A stretch of 64,000 nt of DNA from Mercenaria mercenaria (Eukaryota; Mollusca; Bivalvia; Venerida; Veneridae). The position numbers were made by a program, and so were the translations under genes. The stretch spans positions 66,159,501 to 66,223,500 of the forward strand of contig NC_069368.1 of NCBI RefSeq assembly GCF_021730395.1, read 5' to 3'. The notes beneath the pieces were generated by a model. The model worked only from the letters and a program-made list of their open reading frames with translations. It had not been told where the DNA came from and did not search any database. Positions 23,151-35,435 of this stretch are shown piece by piece (position 1 is the first letter of the stretch; the number at the start of each line of letters is the position of its first letter).

Positions 23151-24050
23151 TGTTCTTCCACCAGTTTATTAGTATCTTCCAGATATGATATAAGGCGATT
23201 ATTCAAGATTGACGAATAGAGTTAACTATACAACCGACAAAAGACTAATACCTCGGTAGTTTAATGTTATCGAGTATAGCACATGAATAACTATTGGGAA
23301 TTTTAATATACTTCACTCGGAATTTTATCAAAACCTATGCTTTTCCCTTTTTTGGCTTTATCTACCACTTCCTTAACTTCCGCTTTTGTAATAGGTATAT
23401 TAAGGAATCTTTATTCTTCAAACAGGATATCTAACATACTGTCTTCTAAAAACGACTTTGCTTGTAAAATATGTTCACAAAAAGTTTCATCAAAATCCCC
23501 TTCACTCCCTGCCACATTGTACAGGGTTTCAAATTCATACGCCTATTTCTTAAAGACCACTTGTTCATCCGAAATAATATTTCCATCATCATCGTATACC
23601 TCCAAAGGATTAGTGGTTTTACGTTTTGGTCCTAGATGTTTTATTTGATCCCAGAATACCTTCGGATTTTCGGTACACGACCTGTCTATGTCAATTGCCA
23701 ATGACCTTTTATACTGCCACTCCGCGAATATACCTATCGAACCTGTTTTGAGATTCTTTAAACTCATACCGAAGAAGATTTTTTGTATGTTTTTTACCAT
23801 GAAATTTCAAGAATTGCCTTTCTTTGTCACGGACGTCGTGCCATAAAACCTCAATATGATCATCCCAGTATGGTTTAAAAAATTTATACCATTTTCTCAT
23901 TCTTTTAGTACAGTCGACGACAGGAATATTACTGTTCATTTCTTTCGCAAGTGTTTTAACAAGATCATTATATAATAGATCAACATTTGCTTGAATTTCC
24001 ATACAAAGTTCAATATTGCTAATTAGTAACAAAAATGCGACTTTTGACAT
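23150..24050 (-). pseudogene. LINE ORF2 linker between endonuclease and polymerase
   Basis: Two overlapping minus-strand segments (24050-23709 and 23800-23543) hold basic, helix-rich sequence (WYKFFKPYWDDHIEVLWHD, then ERQFLKFHGKKHTKN) typical of the connector upstream of LINE polymerase. The tail VYDDDGNIISDEQVVFKK resembles the acidic loop common just before the RT fingers. Frame changes separate the pieces. No independent function is claimed. Confidence 0.7.
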
Positions 24051-24995
24051 GCCTGAGTATAAAAAGTCTGGAGGAATTCAGTAATGTTTATAGCGCGTTT
24101 CATTAAAAGTGTCCCAGTAGGTTCATTTTCATGGCACTTTACAGGATCCACTGTACACATTTTATATTTAAACTCAAAACGCAAAAAGTAGTGATCGGGC
24201 ATCTTGCTACGATGGCCTATCAAAGAGTGGAGGTCACATTTATCGACAACTGATGCAGGGGAAATAACTTAAAAATTACCACAAGCATTAAAACAATCAT
24301 GCGGAGTGCAAATATAGTCAACTACTGATCTTCCTTTCGTAGAAACGGCTGTAAAATTATCAGAACAAAGTGAAAATCAGTAATTTAGAACACACATTTT
24401 CAATTCAGTCAAAAATTCAAGAAATGTATGCCGATGTTGGTAAATGGTCTTATCAAGAACCGTTCTTGGCGGTAAATCATCTATATCTGCGATGACATCA
24501 AAAAGATTTCCTATTCGCGAATTGATATCCCCACACACAAATATAACATCACAATCCGAAAGTAAATACATTTGACCAAGTAAATGCTCAAAAATGTCAT
24601 TTGCATTCCTTCCCCATGGTGGATTCTCTGGCGATAAATACACAGAGTATACTACAATTTTATATCCGGTTTCCTTGCATTGAAATGACAGACCTAATAT
24701 CCCATCGTAATTTCTATCCAGGATCGTTACTGTAAATGTATCAAAAATGCAGTTTCTTACAAAACACCTACTCCTCCTGAACCTTTGGGTGCATTTATAT
24801 GCGTTAACTTGCGGTTGTATCCGTAAAAGCGGTATTTTTCAATTGAAATGGTTTGATCATCAGTTAAATGGGTTTCGTTCACACAAACGTTGTCGGTATT
24901 AATATGTTCAATTAATTTAGTTCTCAAAGAACCATTTGATTCTGTCCACCCGCATACATTTATATGTGAGATGGAGATACAGTTTTCTGATAACC
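24023..24995 (-). pseudogene. LINE APE-type endonuclease domain, broken
   Basis: Reading leftward from about 24985: HINVCGWTESNG, NETHLTDDQTISIEKY (the NETH-type metal-binding motif), APKGSGGVGV, then SVYLSPENPPWGRNAND, VFVCGDINSRIGN (the GDxN motif, here GDIN), GRSVVDYICTPHD (the S/T-x-x-DY motif) and MPDHYFL (in place of SDH). This domain nicks target DNA to prime reverse transcription. Two in-frame stops sit between the GDIN and PDH motifs and more frame changes lie upstream. The order of motifs is complete, so the parent element was an APE-class LINE. Confidence 0.85.
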
Positions 24996-25005
24996 GGGAG
25001 TTGGA

Positions 25006-25810
25006 CTAATCTCGACCGGAAGCAGATCTTCTGTGGCTACCAGCAGACGAAGTATTCATATCGGAGGTGTCTTTCCTGACGATGCGTCCACTTCCTGTTA
25101 CACGAAACTGCCTACCATTGGGAAGTTCAGACAGTAATGTTTTTGTATTCAGTTCTAGGATACGTTCCTTGTGCGTTTTGCTGCTATGCAGATATACATT
25201 TTTATATTCTGCACGACTCCTCAACGACCTTTTTGCTCGAAGGACTTTAATCTTCTCTTCTACAGTAGACGATGCAATTTTTAACAGATGCGGTATTCCG
25301 GTATTTCTATCAGCACACCTTTTAGCATCTTTAATAGTTACGTGATCGGAGACCTCGGCGCCTATAACACTAATTAAGTTTTGTGCTATTTCTAACGACT
25401 GTTTCCCACGCTGCTCCGGGACATTGATGGCAATTACCGTAATGTCGCAGTTATTTACGGTAAAATCTGTCGGCATTGAATTGTTTTACCGGAGTGAATT
25501 GAACTCAGTTTCAAGGTCACTGATACGATTGTCTAGAGCTGCAGATTGTAGATTGTAGGTCAATATCAACCTTCACGGCCTTGATTTTGTCGTCGATAGT
25601 TGACAAAACATCCTTTCTCAGCCTTTCGAGTTTACTTAATATTTTTTGTAAGCTTTCTTGGACCTTTTTCAATGACATTAATAATTCCATCATTTTATCC
25701 ATCCTTGCTGAAATGTCCGAATTTACAGTGAGAGATGGAGAAATTTGAGGGGATGTTTCTACAGAGTCTTTTTCCGCCATTTTGCTTTGTTTACACAAAG
25801 GACTTGTCAC
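25006..25810 (-). pseudogene. LINE ORF1 with N-terminal coiled coil, broken
   Basis: The N-terminal 97 codons (25810-25517) start MTSPLCKQSKMAEKDSVE and run into a leucine/lysine-rich heptad stretch (MMELLMSLKKVQESLQKIL and onward). The second part (25476-25006, 156 codons) has an RNA-binding-like fold region followed by a basic tail (SHRRSASGRD). The frames are separated by a 7-bp tandem duplication of AGATTGT at 25543-25556 plus an in-frame stop just before codon 1 of the second part. The arrangement (coiled coil, then basic C-terminal domain) resembles LINE ORF1 chaperones that package element RNA. The overall identity is inferred from position directly upstream of the endonuclease. Confidence 0.75.
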
Positions 25811-25870
25811 TCCAGGTGATTCTCTTTCACGTTTATATGTATATAGGGCATTTTTTCCTTCGCAAATAAT

Positions 25871-27074
25871 TATTTCAATTGGATGAGAATCAAGTTTAAA
25901 ACGAAAATATGTATCAAAATCATAGAACCCAGGCTTGATCTTGAATTATCTGCCCTTGAAATTCAGAAAATACTAAAAACTCTAGTTTGCAATGGCAGAT
26001 AATTCAAGATCAATGCAAGAGAACTGTGCATTTTATTTTTAGTTCTGTTTCAGACTTTACTGACAGTCAGGATAAAAATTTTAAAGAAATTCGGTCCATG
26101 GAAAAGACAAGGACTTAATTTTGTATCATTTTGTCATGTTCATAGTTAAAGACATTTGGAACAGTCTCTGCATTGACACGGGGCAAACATTTTCTTACAG
26201 AAATAATTTCTTCTTTATACTTTTTTACGGACAGAGAATCAATTCAAAAACATAAAAAATACGGTGACATATGCCCCAAAGAAATCTCATTACAAATATT
26301 AAATATGTTTGGTTATCAGTCACTGTTGTGTTCTTCATGAAAACGATGGTCTCGAGCAATGTTTGGTCCCCTTAGATCATGATCGAGGACTATTAGATAG
26401 TTCATGCCATCAGTTTTAAGCAATTCATAAATTATGTGCGACGAAGGAGCTTACTGATGCAATAGATTTTGAGTTGGTTTGTAAATTTGAAAATTGATGT
26501 TTATATTTCTATTTTCGTCGACTAGTTGAGCTGCGATGCAGTTCCTGTAAGTCATATAGTTCTTCGATTTCTTAACCCAGAAATTAAGCAAAGGTTCATC
26601 CCCTTCAGCCATTAATACATTCATTCCGGAATTGTTTAAGACCAGATGTCGCTTTCTACCGTATGTCAAACAAAAATTATGCACATTTGAGTAAACCTTG
26701 AGAAAGAAAATTAAATCAATCAATCAATCAATCAATCATTCAATTAAATCACAATTCACCTGTCTATTTTGTTATTTTTATATGGAAAACAGTTCGCAGA
26801 ACATGAGGGTATCTAAGAATCAAATATACGTTACCTAGGTTTTAATGGTCACCTTTTCAATTTCTTGTTCCTTATATCATTATTCCAGGCTAATGCATCT
26901 TAAAGTACATTCCTTTCACTATGACAGAATTCTGCTCAACCAAGGACTAGGAGTCTGAGAGTTGATGCACATTTCAATACCTCTCACGAACAGATACATT
27001 CAATCAAAGTTTACTTGTACATTGCTTGGTTGCATTCTATGATTCCAAAGGATCTTTTTACAGATTTCATTAAT
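25871..27074. other. No secure gene; one unassigned minus-strand frame and an (AATC)n run
   Basis: A 90-codon minus-strand frame at 26723-26451 contains NNSGMNVLMAEGDEPLLNFW and KNYMTYRNCIAAQLVDE. It is more protein-like than the usual background but matches no family I know. It starts inside an AATC microsatellite at 26714-26739, so its N-terminus is not credible. The rest is AT-rich with no signal. Confidence 0.4.
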
Positions 27075-28045
27075 ACCTTATATGCACGACTCAGTATCTC
27101 ATACATAGACATACTTACTTATGTCTTTGACTTAGATTATCATGCGCATAACATAGTGTCTCGTATATACGACTAAGTACCTCATACGGTCGACGACTAT
27201 CTAACTCATACGACTAACTAAGTCACGTGTGCAATTTAGTAACTCATATGTACGATTTATTACCTCATGCATATGTCTTATTATCACATACGTACGACTT
27301 TGTATTTCAAACGAACAACTCAGCATCTAATACATACAACGAAATACGTATGACTAACTTACTCATACGTACGACATTTTCAGTTCTTTGTATGACTTAC
27401 TAACTCATACGTATGCCTTTGTATCTGATTGTAAGACCTAGTATATCATACATTCTACTAAGTATTTTACACTAATGACTTAGGACCTCATGCGTACGAC
27501 TCATTAATTTATATAAACGAATCATAAACTCATACGTATGAATAAATATCTTATACGTAAGACCTAGTCTATCATACCTACAAATAAATATTTCATACTT
27601 ACAACTCAGTATCTAATACGTATGTCTTACTACCTCATACGTTTTATTATGAATTTTAACTCATGACTTACTCAATAATAAAATGAATATGTCTTAGTAC
27701 GGCATCTGTATGATCTATTACTTCATACGTTCGACTAAGTATACATATACGTGTTCGTAACACATACGTTAGTCTTAGTAACTCGTATGCACGACTCATA
27801 CATTCATATCTCATACATAGGACTTAATACCTCATACGTACAATTTAGTGTTTCATACTTACGACTGACTATTTCATTTGTATGACTAAGTATCTCATGT
27901 GTATGATTTAGCATGCCACACGTACACCTAAGAGTACAACAAAGAGTTTCATACCTACTAATTAATACGTACAATTTAGTAACTTATATACATGACTTAT
28001 TAACTCTTACGTATGACTTAGTATCTCATATGTTCATTAATCATT
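27075..28045 (+). repeat. Highly diverged minisatellite, ~28-bp unit
   Basis: Some 970 bp are made of variants of ACGACTTAGTATCTCATACG plus a few bases. The word CTCATACGTA and the word ACGACT or ATGACT alternate along the whole stretch. Unit spacing is roughly 28 bp, with many substitutions and small indels, which points to an old array. The frame at 27913-28095 is a by-product. Confidence 0.8.
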
Positions 28046-29135
28046 CCGAGAAGAATATACATTATTGCCCGATTATTCAAGTGATTTGCATTTAATAAAC
28101 TTATATTGTTAAAGATTTGTACTGGATTTTTCAAACCGGGAAATGAAACAAATATCATTCACGAAGCAGTGTTGTTCAGCTTGAAACCAAAAATAGTTTA
28201 AATATTATATGGTCATAGTAGAGGACATTTTTTAGTCTTTGTATAGAATTAATATAACACATTTAAATACAGTGTACAAATGGAGGATTAATGCATGAGT
28301 TTGTGTTATCTGCAGAATTCGTTTGTGCCAAAGCCCGTTCGGGTTTTGAAACAGTGTCATTCCTGTCGTTTTCGCCCATTTCTATTTAGGCAAACAATGC
28401 AGATAATGATTTTCATAACGGCGTTCTCGTTCAATAGTTATATTGTTTTTAAAAACAGGTGTTTTCGTTCTATGCATGTTTTTGAGAAAAACATATTTGA
28501 GGTTTAAAAACTGTAAATAATTTCCATAAAGGGTCATGTAAAATCTGGACATTAAAATGATTTACAAATTGGATTGTTGTCTCTGTAGTCAAAATATAGA
28601 AGGATCATCATTTTAATATTAACATATGTTACAATAATTTTCCTAAATCGTAAGTTAGATTATATTTATTACTTCAGACACGAGAACTGTCAGATTGCAT
28701 ACTGTTGTCATACCTCTGGATCTGCAGCTTATATATGAAAACACTTAGCCAAAAAGTAATGATTGTAAAGTAAATGTCTGACTTTTAGTTTTCATGGTCT
28801 TCAAAAATAATTCTGTTTTTCAATTGTTACAAGAGAACGCAGATTTCAGGAACTGCCTGATTCATTTTGGAGTTTCAACTTTAAAGTGCGGTTTTTATAA
28901 TGTTAAACAGTAAGAGTCTGGTGAATATCAAGATTCAGTTTTCAACTTTAACTATTTAAATTGATTAAAACGTTTATTTAACCATGCAGTAATACTGAGA
29001 TAATTTCAACATAAGAAGGAGGAGCGACTATCAAGAAATTAAAGGTAACTAAACATGTACAGAAGGATTGGTTTATTTATAAACTAATAATAATTTACAT
29101 AAATGGAACTTCCATAAGATACACTTGCTTTTTCT
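28046..29135. other. No gene seen
   Basis: AT-rich sequence. The phrase CCTCTGGATCTGCAGCTTAT near 28715 recurs as TTCGGATCTGTAGCTTATG near 29633, which suggests distant relatedness to the duplicated stretch that follows. No exon is evident. Confidence 0.4.
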
Positions 29136-29505
29136 GTAAAAAATTACTATGTGTCATTTAATATCTGAAATTTAGGAGATAAATTTGATATTTTTAGCAT
29201 TGTTCGAACCAAGGCTTCATATGTGTTATAGTGAGAATTAAAATGTATATATGTATATGTAGAATGGACCCAGAAGATGGTTTCCAAATAAGCACAGTCA
29301 AGTAAAAATTTAGAGTGTAGGCAAAGAAATACTATGTGCCATTGAATATCTGAAATTTAGGAGATACATTTCTTTACTTTCTGTCTTGTAGGAACCACGG
29401 CTTCAAATGTGATATATTATGAAGAAACCTGTATCTGTAGAAAAGGCCCAGAATATGATTTCAAAAAAGGTACAGTCAAATAAATATTGCAGTGTATAAT
29501 TGGCC
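29136..29505 (+). repeat. Tandem duplication of ~183 bp, two copies
   Basis: ACTATGTGTCATTTAATATC followed by TGAAATTTAGGAGATA (near 29147) recurs as ACTATGTGCCATTGAATATC followed by the same phrase (near 29330). Later blocks (ACCAAGGCTTCATATGTG / ACCACGGCTTCAAATGTG and CACAGTCAAGTAAA / TACAGTCAAATAAA) keep the same spacing. Confidence 0.7.
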
Positions 29506-30318
29506 TGAAGTGTTTTCTCTGCTTTCGAAAGAGCGAGGACACTTTAAAAAAATCATATGTTTAACCTTTTCCATAATTCATTCAGTACTACATATACAAA
29601 AACTCTCACATTTCATCTTACCTCTCTTCATTCGGATCTGTAGCTTATGTTTAAAGGCATTTAAAAGAAGAAACGGATAGGCTATTGCAAATTTGAAATC
29701 TGACGTTGGCTTGAATGTCTAAAAAAATATAATAAAATCATTAGAGGTAAACGTATATAAAAGAAATCGCATCTTGTTATTTGGAAGTGCCGTGAAATGT
29801 ACGTGAATAACATAAACGCATTATTTGAGCTATACCGTTAAATCTTAAATGAAACAGTATCTTAATACATAACATTTAAAAGAAACGTTTTCTTTCTTCA
29901 TTCTTCAAACAGTGCAGCTAATGTGTTTTATTGTAAGAACAATAAGACAGAGTTTGAACTACGATTTGAAATGCGATAAGAATAGGACTATGCAAATAGA
30001 TCTGTAAGTCCGGTTCAGCAGCTGTTTTTCAAATAAGGACAAGTAAAATCTTGAAATGAATTTGGTTGCTAACATGCAAGTACAAAGATCATTATTTTAA
30101 GAAAGGTACACATTGTACTTTTTTTCATTTATTAAGTTATAATTATTTATAAGGATGGACACTACAGATGTCACATCAAACCGTTTTGCTATACATATCT
30201 ACATCCGTATATGCAGGTAACAACCAAAGATACACGGGTAAACTTTGTAGATACTCTCTTACTTTTGAATTATTCTCCTTTAAAAGGTGTACTTTTCATT
30301 AAACTTTATTCTATGAAA
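29506..30318. other. No gene seen
   Basis: AT-rich flank of the pogo-like element. The short frame at 29492-29680 has no recognisable content. Confidence 0.4.
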
Positions 30319-30319
30319 T

Positions 30320-32870
30320 GCAGAACCTGTCTAATCCGAACATGCTCGGACCAGAAAAAAGTTCGGATTAGAGGGTTTTCAGATTAGAAAGGTTTCTATT
30401 TTAGAACGAAAAATCATGACGTGTAAATTTATCTTTTTGTGTACAAAAATAATCAAATTATAAGCAGCATGTAGATTGCTTTAGTGTAATGTAAATTTCA
30501 TGTTAATTCAACTTCTCAATATCACTTGTAAACATTTTTCACCACTCCTACATTCCCAGAAAGTAGCTTAAAGGAAAATATTTTACTTGACCAGTTATTG
30601 TAATGATCCTATTTAGTTCCACTTTCAGTGTTTAAATGAACAAATTGCACAAACTGTTTTGAGGAAGGTACGGATTAACTATTAGAATTTGCTTCTTTCA
30701 CACCTGTGCTCATTGCTTGGATCTGCAAAGCAAAACTCTGACATGACTTTTGATTACCAGTGTTAGGGCCTATTGATGCTGACACCTTTATAAAGAGTAA
30801 TAGCTAAAATTGTAAACAGACTGAAAAATGTCCAAAATGAGCATGATTTACATGAGATACATTGACTAAGGTTCGGACTAGAAAGGTAGATTTTGATGTA
30901 ATTAGATATAAAAATCGCAAAAGTTTGTTCGGTTTAGAGAGGTTTCGGATTGTCACAAATTGACATACGGGCCTTATTTTATATGTATTGTAAATGCAGG
31001 TATTGCATCATCTTTTTGTAAATTTTTGAGTTATTGAGGTAAATGTCAGATTTCACGCATGAAATACCTCTCATGTTTTTCTGTATTTCATAACTTAAAT
31101 TTCCATGTAAATTTCATTAAATTCTGTTCAGTAATAAGAAAGTTGATATTTTATAAACTTCAGTAATTTATGTTTGTATCCCCAAAACCACTATAATGGG
31201 CCTCAAATTGTCAATTTAAATTCGCGCCAAAGTAGTTAGATTCCCCGGCTATATCGTGAATCCCGTGAAAATGACAATAGTCGGAGTCCACGGCTTAGCC
31301 GTGAATCCCATGAAATTTAGTATTTGGCGGGACATTACCCTTTAAATAGACTGGACTAGATATGCCTTGCGCACACCACCTTACGACTTTATAGACGAAT
31401 CTATGTCTGAATTATTTTCTTGCTAGAAATTTATGCTCGATCGAGGTAAGAAATTTATTTGTTAGATTTTTGTATGATTTTTGCATTACAATTTTTATTT
31501 GATAAATTTTTGTTCGTTCTACAGAATTCTGTAACATTTACTTTTCGGCATATGATTTTGGCTAGTTTCGGTATGTCAGGATGATTTATTAAATTTTTCA
31601 GACTTTTGTAAATTATTTAGAAAGAGGAGTCTAAATGTTTCGTTTATATAACATGTAAAATTTGTACTGAAATTTGTAACATGATATTTATAAAGTACTT
31701 TGTTTCAAAAACTTATGTCAAACATTTTGTTAATTATGGAACGCCATTACTGCATTGTATTGTTATGTATAAATCTATATGGCAAGTCTAGTACTGTGTA
31801 TGTAATATATTATTGTAATTTGTAATTGTGTGCCAGTCTATAGCACATCTTATTAATGTCCGTTGTAGTGTATGGCATTAGATATTATATGGATGCCAAC
31901 TATGATATAACGTTTGATTTACATTGAATTTTGTTAATTTGTAGTTGTAAAAAATGGCTGCAGTTTATCATGTCCGTATCTATAATGTTTCATCATATAC
32001 TTTTCCTATCATTTCATACTTTAACTTTAGTCTTTTAAGTAAGTAATCTTTGTAATATGGAAGTAATAAGTGACGTATTTTAATCATGTGACGTCTGAAC
32101 TTAGTAGCACATATGTTTTGTATAAGTAGCACGTATTATTTATGGGAGCCTACGGAGGTATGGTGTACCCAAAGGAGCAGTTTTATGCCCTGACTTATTT
32201 GTTTTGCTATGGTGCTTACCATATGTTATATATTTTAGCTTCTTCCGCCAGACGATTTTCCTGGTGATGTCATAACCCGGAAGTACAATGCCCGAGGTTC
32301 ACTTGTCTTCACTCGCCTGGATGTGATATTCCCAGCGCAGAGCTTTCGTCCCATGGTTGTGTCGTAAACCGCAAAGACGATGATTTTTGTTATCCTCTGA
32401 AGTCAGCTCAGGGATGCAATCACCTACCACCATAGGGAGCCAATACGGAATCAACGTATTCACGGTTTAAAGGGACTGGATTTTGAGATATGTTTTGTTT
32501 GTGCTACTTAAAGTTCACAATTACATTAAAGACCTGTGTCACGTCAGATTAGAATGGACTATAAGAACTTTTGTATCTAGAGATACTGAACTTTTTTTTT
32601 TCTTTCTTATAATCTTCTTATAATCAAGTTTTTTTTTCTTTTCATATCTATTCATTGTTAATAATCATCTTATGTAAATAAATTTGTAAATATTGTAAAG
32701 GGTGATGATTTGTTCTGATGGTTACTGTCGCCGGTACGGCCTTTCCTGTCACACGGATTACATGGGTATTTTTACAATAGAGAATTAATAAGAAAAAATG
32801 GGACCAAATAATTCGTTCAGTTCAGAAACGTTTCCGGATTAGAGGGGTTCGGATTACGGAGGTTCCACTG
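30320..32870 (+). mobile_element. Pogo/Tigger-like non-autonomous element, interrupted by a solo LTR
   Basis: The right end, read as reverse complement, is CAGTGGAACCTCCGTAATCC then GAAC; the left end is CAGAACCTGTCTAATCCGAA then C. The two match as terminal inverted repeats with a small gap on the left. This CAGTNGAACCTC...ATCCGAA pattern is typical of the pogo/Tigger branch of Tc1-mariner. TA follows the right end (32871-32872); the left TA is not preserved. Once the nested LTR (30951-32753) is set aside, about 750 bp remain without transposase. The left part carries extra inverted copies (GTTCGGATTAGAGGG). Confidence 0.7.
30951..32753 (+). mobile_element. Solo LTR of an LTR retrotransposon, 1.8 kb, nested
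   Basis: The block starts TGTCACAAATTGACATACGG and ends TTTCCTGTCACA, so it has TG...CA termini. It is flanked by the 5-bp direct repeat CGGAT (30946-30950 and 32754-32758), as expected for LTR-retrotransposon integration. A second copy, about 93% identical by eye over the part compared, lies at 61513-63255. An AATAAA signal sits near the 3' end (about 32685). No internal genes are present, so it is a solo LTR fossil. It inserted into the older pogo-like element. Superfamily cannot be assigned from the LTR alone; a 5-bp duplication fits Gypsy, Copia or BEL. Confidence 0.85.
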
Positions 32871-32872
32871 TA

Positions 32873-33576
32873 GCAGGAATTGCAATGAGGCATTTGGGGC
32901 TCTTACCTTTCAAGTGGAATATGCAGGTGAATCTGTTTTGTTAAATGAATAACATGTTTGCAAATGTCAATATTTCTTTTCCAATATTTTGTATTCCATG
33001 TTATTAAAACGTATATTACCGTGCAGACGTCCAGAATTGATTTCAATATGGAAAGGATCAATGAAGATCCAAACCAGTGAATCAATGAATATATGCATAA
33101 GGAAAGTTTGATTTAAATGCGGTACACTAATTTAAATTTGCTTAAATCATTTACAGTATCAGTTATATTACATCATTATCTTACATATAGACTAGTATTT
33201 ATGATTTTGGATGTAGAATACATTGTTACCAGGGTAAATTCAAATTAGTTAAGCCGTGGTAATGTATTGTGTTTCGTGTAATTCAATGTCGTAGCTGCTA
33301 CAATCTCAAGTTCGTTTATCTCTGTCCCTTTAAGTACAATTGTTATCCAGGTTTGAAATGGACTAAAAATTCTGATTTTTGACACGTTTCAGTGTATTTC
33401 GGTTTCATGATTCCGTAGAAGACCGAGTGGTTGATAATTTTACAAGTATGCGAGTTAGCGTTCTAATTTAAGCTTAAAATGTATATGTTACGGGGCTCAT
33501 GTTTCCATGGTTACGCATTTCCTCTCATTTTTAAAGCAGTCTTTATGATAACAGGTTGTTTCAACGGTTTCAGTAC
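32873..33576. other. No gene seen
   Basis: AT-rich sequence after the pogo-like element; no repeat unit or exon is evident. Confidence 0.4.
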
Positions 33577-33628
33577 CATTCTGTTAATGACCAACATGGA
33601 ATACTAGGGTAGTATCATTAACAGAATG
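33577..33628 (+). repeat. Perfect 14-bp inverted repeat (hairpin)
   Basis: CATTCTGTTAATGA at 33577-33590 pairs perfectly with TCATTAACAGAATG at 33615-33628 across a 24-nt loop. It may be the remnant of a small foldback element. Confidence 0.8.
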
Positions 33629-33641
33629 TCAAGCACTTTAC

Positions 33642-33949
33642 TTTTCATGGCACCCTATTTATCTAACTGTTTAAAGTAACAATGACAACAGAGATGTTTA
33701 AATTATCTTATATCTTGTTTTCATTGTAATTACTCAGGAAAAAATGTTAAAGAAATCATCTGTCTTGTTTAATATAGCTTCAAAACATTTCATTTCTACA
33801 GTTAGTAACTTTTTGTGTCATTCGCATTTTTCATGGCACCCTATTTATCTAACTGTTTAAAGTAACAATGACAACAGAGATGTTTAAATTATCTTATATC
33901 TTGTTTTCATTGTAATTACTCAGGAAAAAATGTTTAAGAAATCATCTGT
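33642..33949 (+). repeat. Recent direct duplication, 122 bp repeated at 186-bp spacing
   Basis: The segments 33642-33763 and 33828-33949 are the same apart from about one base (ATGTTAAAG versus ATGTTTAAG). Both start TTTTCATGGCACCC and end AAATCATCTGT. The near-identity contrasts with the decayed repeats around it, so this is a young duplication or an assembly artefact. Confidence 0.9.
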
Positions 33950-34138
33950 TATCCCAATACATACTAATGGGAATGAATTTAAATTTTACAAACGTATGCC
34001 ATTCTTATTACTTAGAAATGTTCGTTGAAGGTTTTTGCATGATAGGTGGTATTTCTGTACCAACTAACTGGAATAGATTAAAACTTGTACATTTTGATGA
34101 GACACTTATTGGAATGGATTGAAACTTGTCTATTTTGA

Positions 34139-35070
34139 CACTGCGAAAAAAGAGTCAATATACGGAAGTGTACGGTCCCGTATATTTCGAAAATACGGGA
34201 GTATACGGGATGTATATTACAAATATACGGAACTAATATACGATCCCGTATTCGGAACATCTAGTATACAGGAAGTCCGTATATTTGTCATGCATATACG
34301 GGATCCCATATACGCCGAATATACATAAATGTATATTTCCCGTATATATGCAATATACGAACTTTAAAAATAAGTCCCTATAAATGGTGTTTATTTAGGT
34401 CCTGCTTTAACATAAGTTTCATTTTCATGTATTCGAAGGGACTTGAGACTTTTTTCCCGTATACTTTCCGTAATTTAGAATATAGTGAACACGTATACGA
34501 GCCTGTATATTCCGAATATACGTAGTATACGGATCCTGTATTTTTATCATATACGGACTGTGATTGCATGTAATATACGAGACATATACAGACTTGTATT
34601 TTCTAATATACGGGCTTCGGATTTTTTCCGTATACGCATGATATACTAAGTTTACGGATTCCGTACTTTTATCATATACGGGGCATACACGAAACTGTAC
34701 TTTTTGATATACGGGCTACGGACTAATCCCGTATATGCATGGTATACACAATATACGGATCCCGTACTTGTGTCATATACGGGGAATATACGAAACTGTA
34801 TTTTTTACTATACGGGCTACAGACTAGTCCCGTATATGCATGGTATACGCAATATACGGATCCCCTACTTGTGTCATATACGGAATGTATTTGCATCTGA
34901 TATACGGGGATATACGAACCTGTAACTTTTGATATACGGGCCAGGTTTTTCTCCATTTATGCAAGACTGAATTTGGTTTTCGTATTCGGGGAATTCACGG
35001 ACCAGTATTTCTAAAAGGTAAATTTACCAGACTTTTCCCGTATAAGCACTATGTGTAGTATACAAATCCC
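34139..35070 (+). repeat. Left subterminal array, ~100-bp units rich in TATACGGG
   Basis: The octamer TATACGGG or its complement recurs throughout. From about 34578 a ~100-bp unit is visible in four consecutive copies (starting near 34578, 34678, 34779 and 34880), each with ATATACGGGCT, CCCGTATATGCATG and TTGTGTCATATACGG-like blocks. Frames on either strand here are by-products of the repeat. Confidence 0.85.
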
Positions 35071-35435
35071 GTATTTTTCATTTATGTGAATTGATTTCGT
35101 ATATGGGCACACACTGAAATATGACAAAATGAATGTCAGTCATGCCTACAGCAGAATACGGTATGATAGAAAAAAGAAAGACAAAGACAGGGTATGAGAA
35201 AAAAGTCACATTGTTATTAATTGGAGACATGTCAGATTAAATTTACATTTTATTCAACTTAAATACTTTTTAAATCAGTTTTTCAAACGATTATGAATCA
35301 TTTTCATTTTTTGTCCAAATGAAATAAGCAGAATTAAAATATGAGTAATCAATAACATCAAGCATTTCTTACGTTCATTTCTAATTGAAAAACTAGCAAT
35401 TCGCACTACTGTCTGTACATGTTTTCGTTATTCCC

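Larger units (their letters stand above)
21171..25870 (-). mobile_element. LINE, near full length but broken
   Basis: Reading on the minus strand: an ORF1 with coiled coil (25810-25006), an APE-type endonuclease (about 24995-24023), a linker, reverse transcriptase (about 23150-22182), a C-terminal part with a cysteine/histidine knuckle (22240-21742), and a TTAC-type short tandem tail at 21195-21171. That order is that of an APE-class two-ORF LINE. Many stops and frame changes rule out activity. A microsatellite tail is usual in CR1/L2/RTE-type clades, but I cannot assign the clade. No target duplication was found. Confidence 0.88.

Noticed and set aside
27075-28045. CRISPR-like array
   Set aside because: The repeats are degenerate, contiguous and without unique spacers of constant length. 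The sequence is eukaryotic, and this is a minisatellite.
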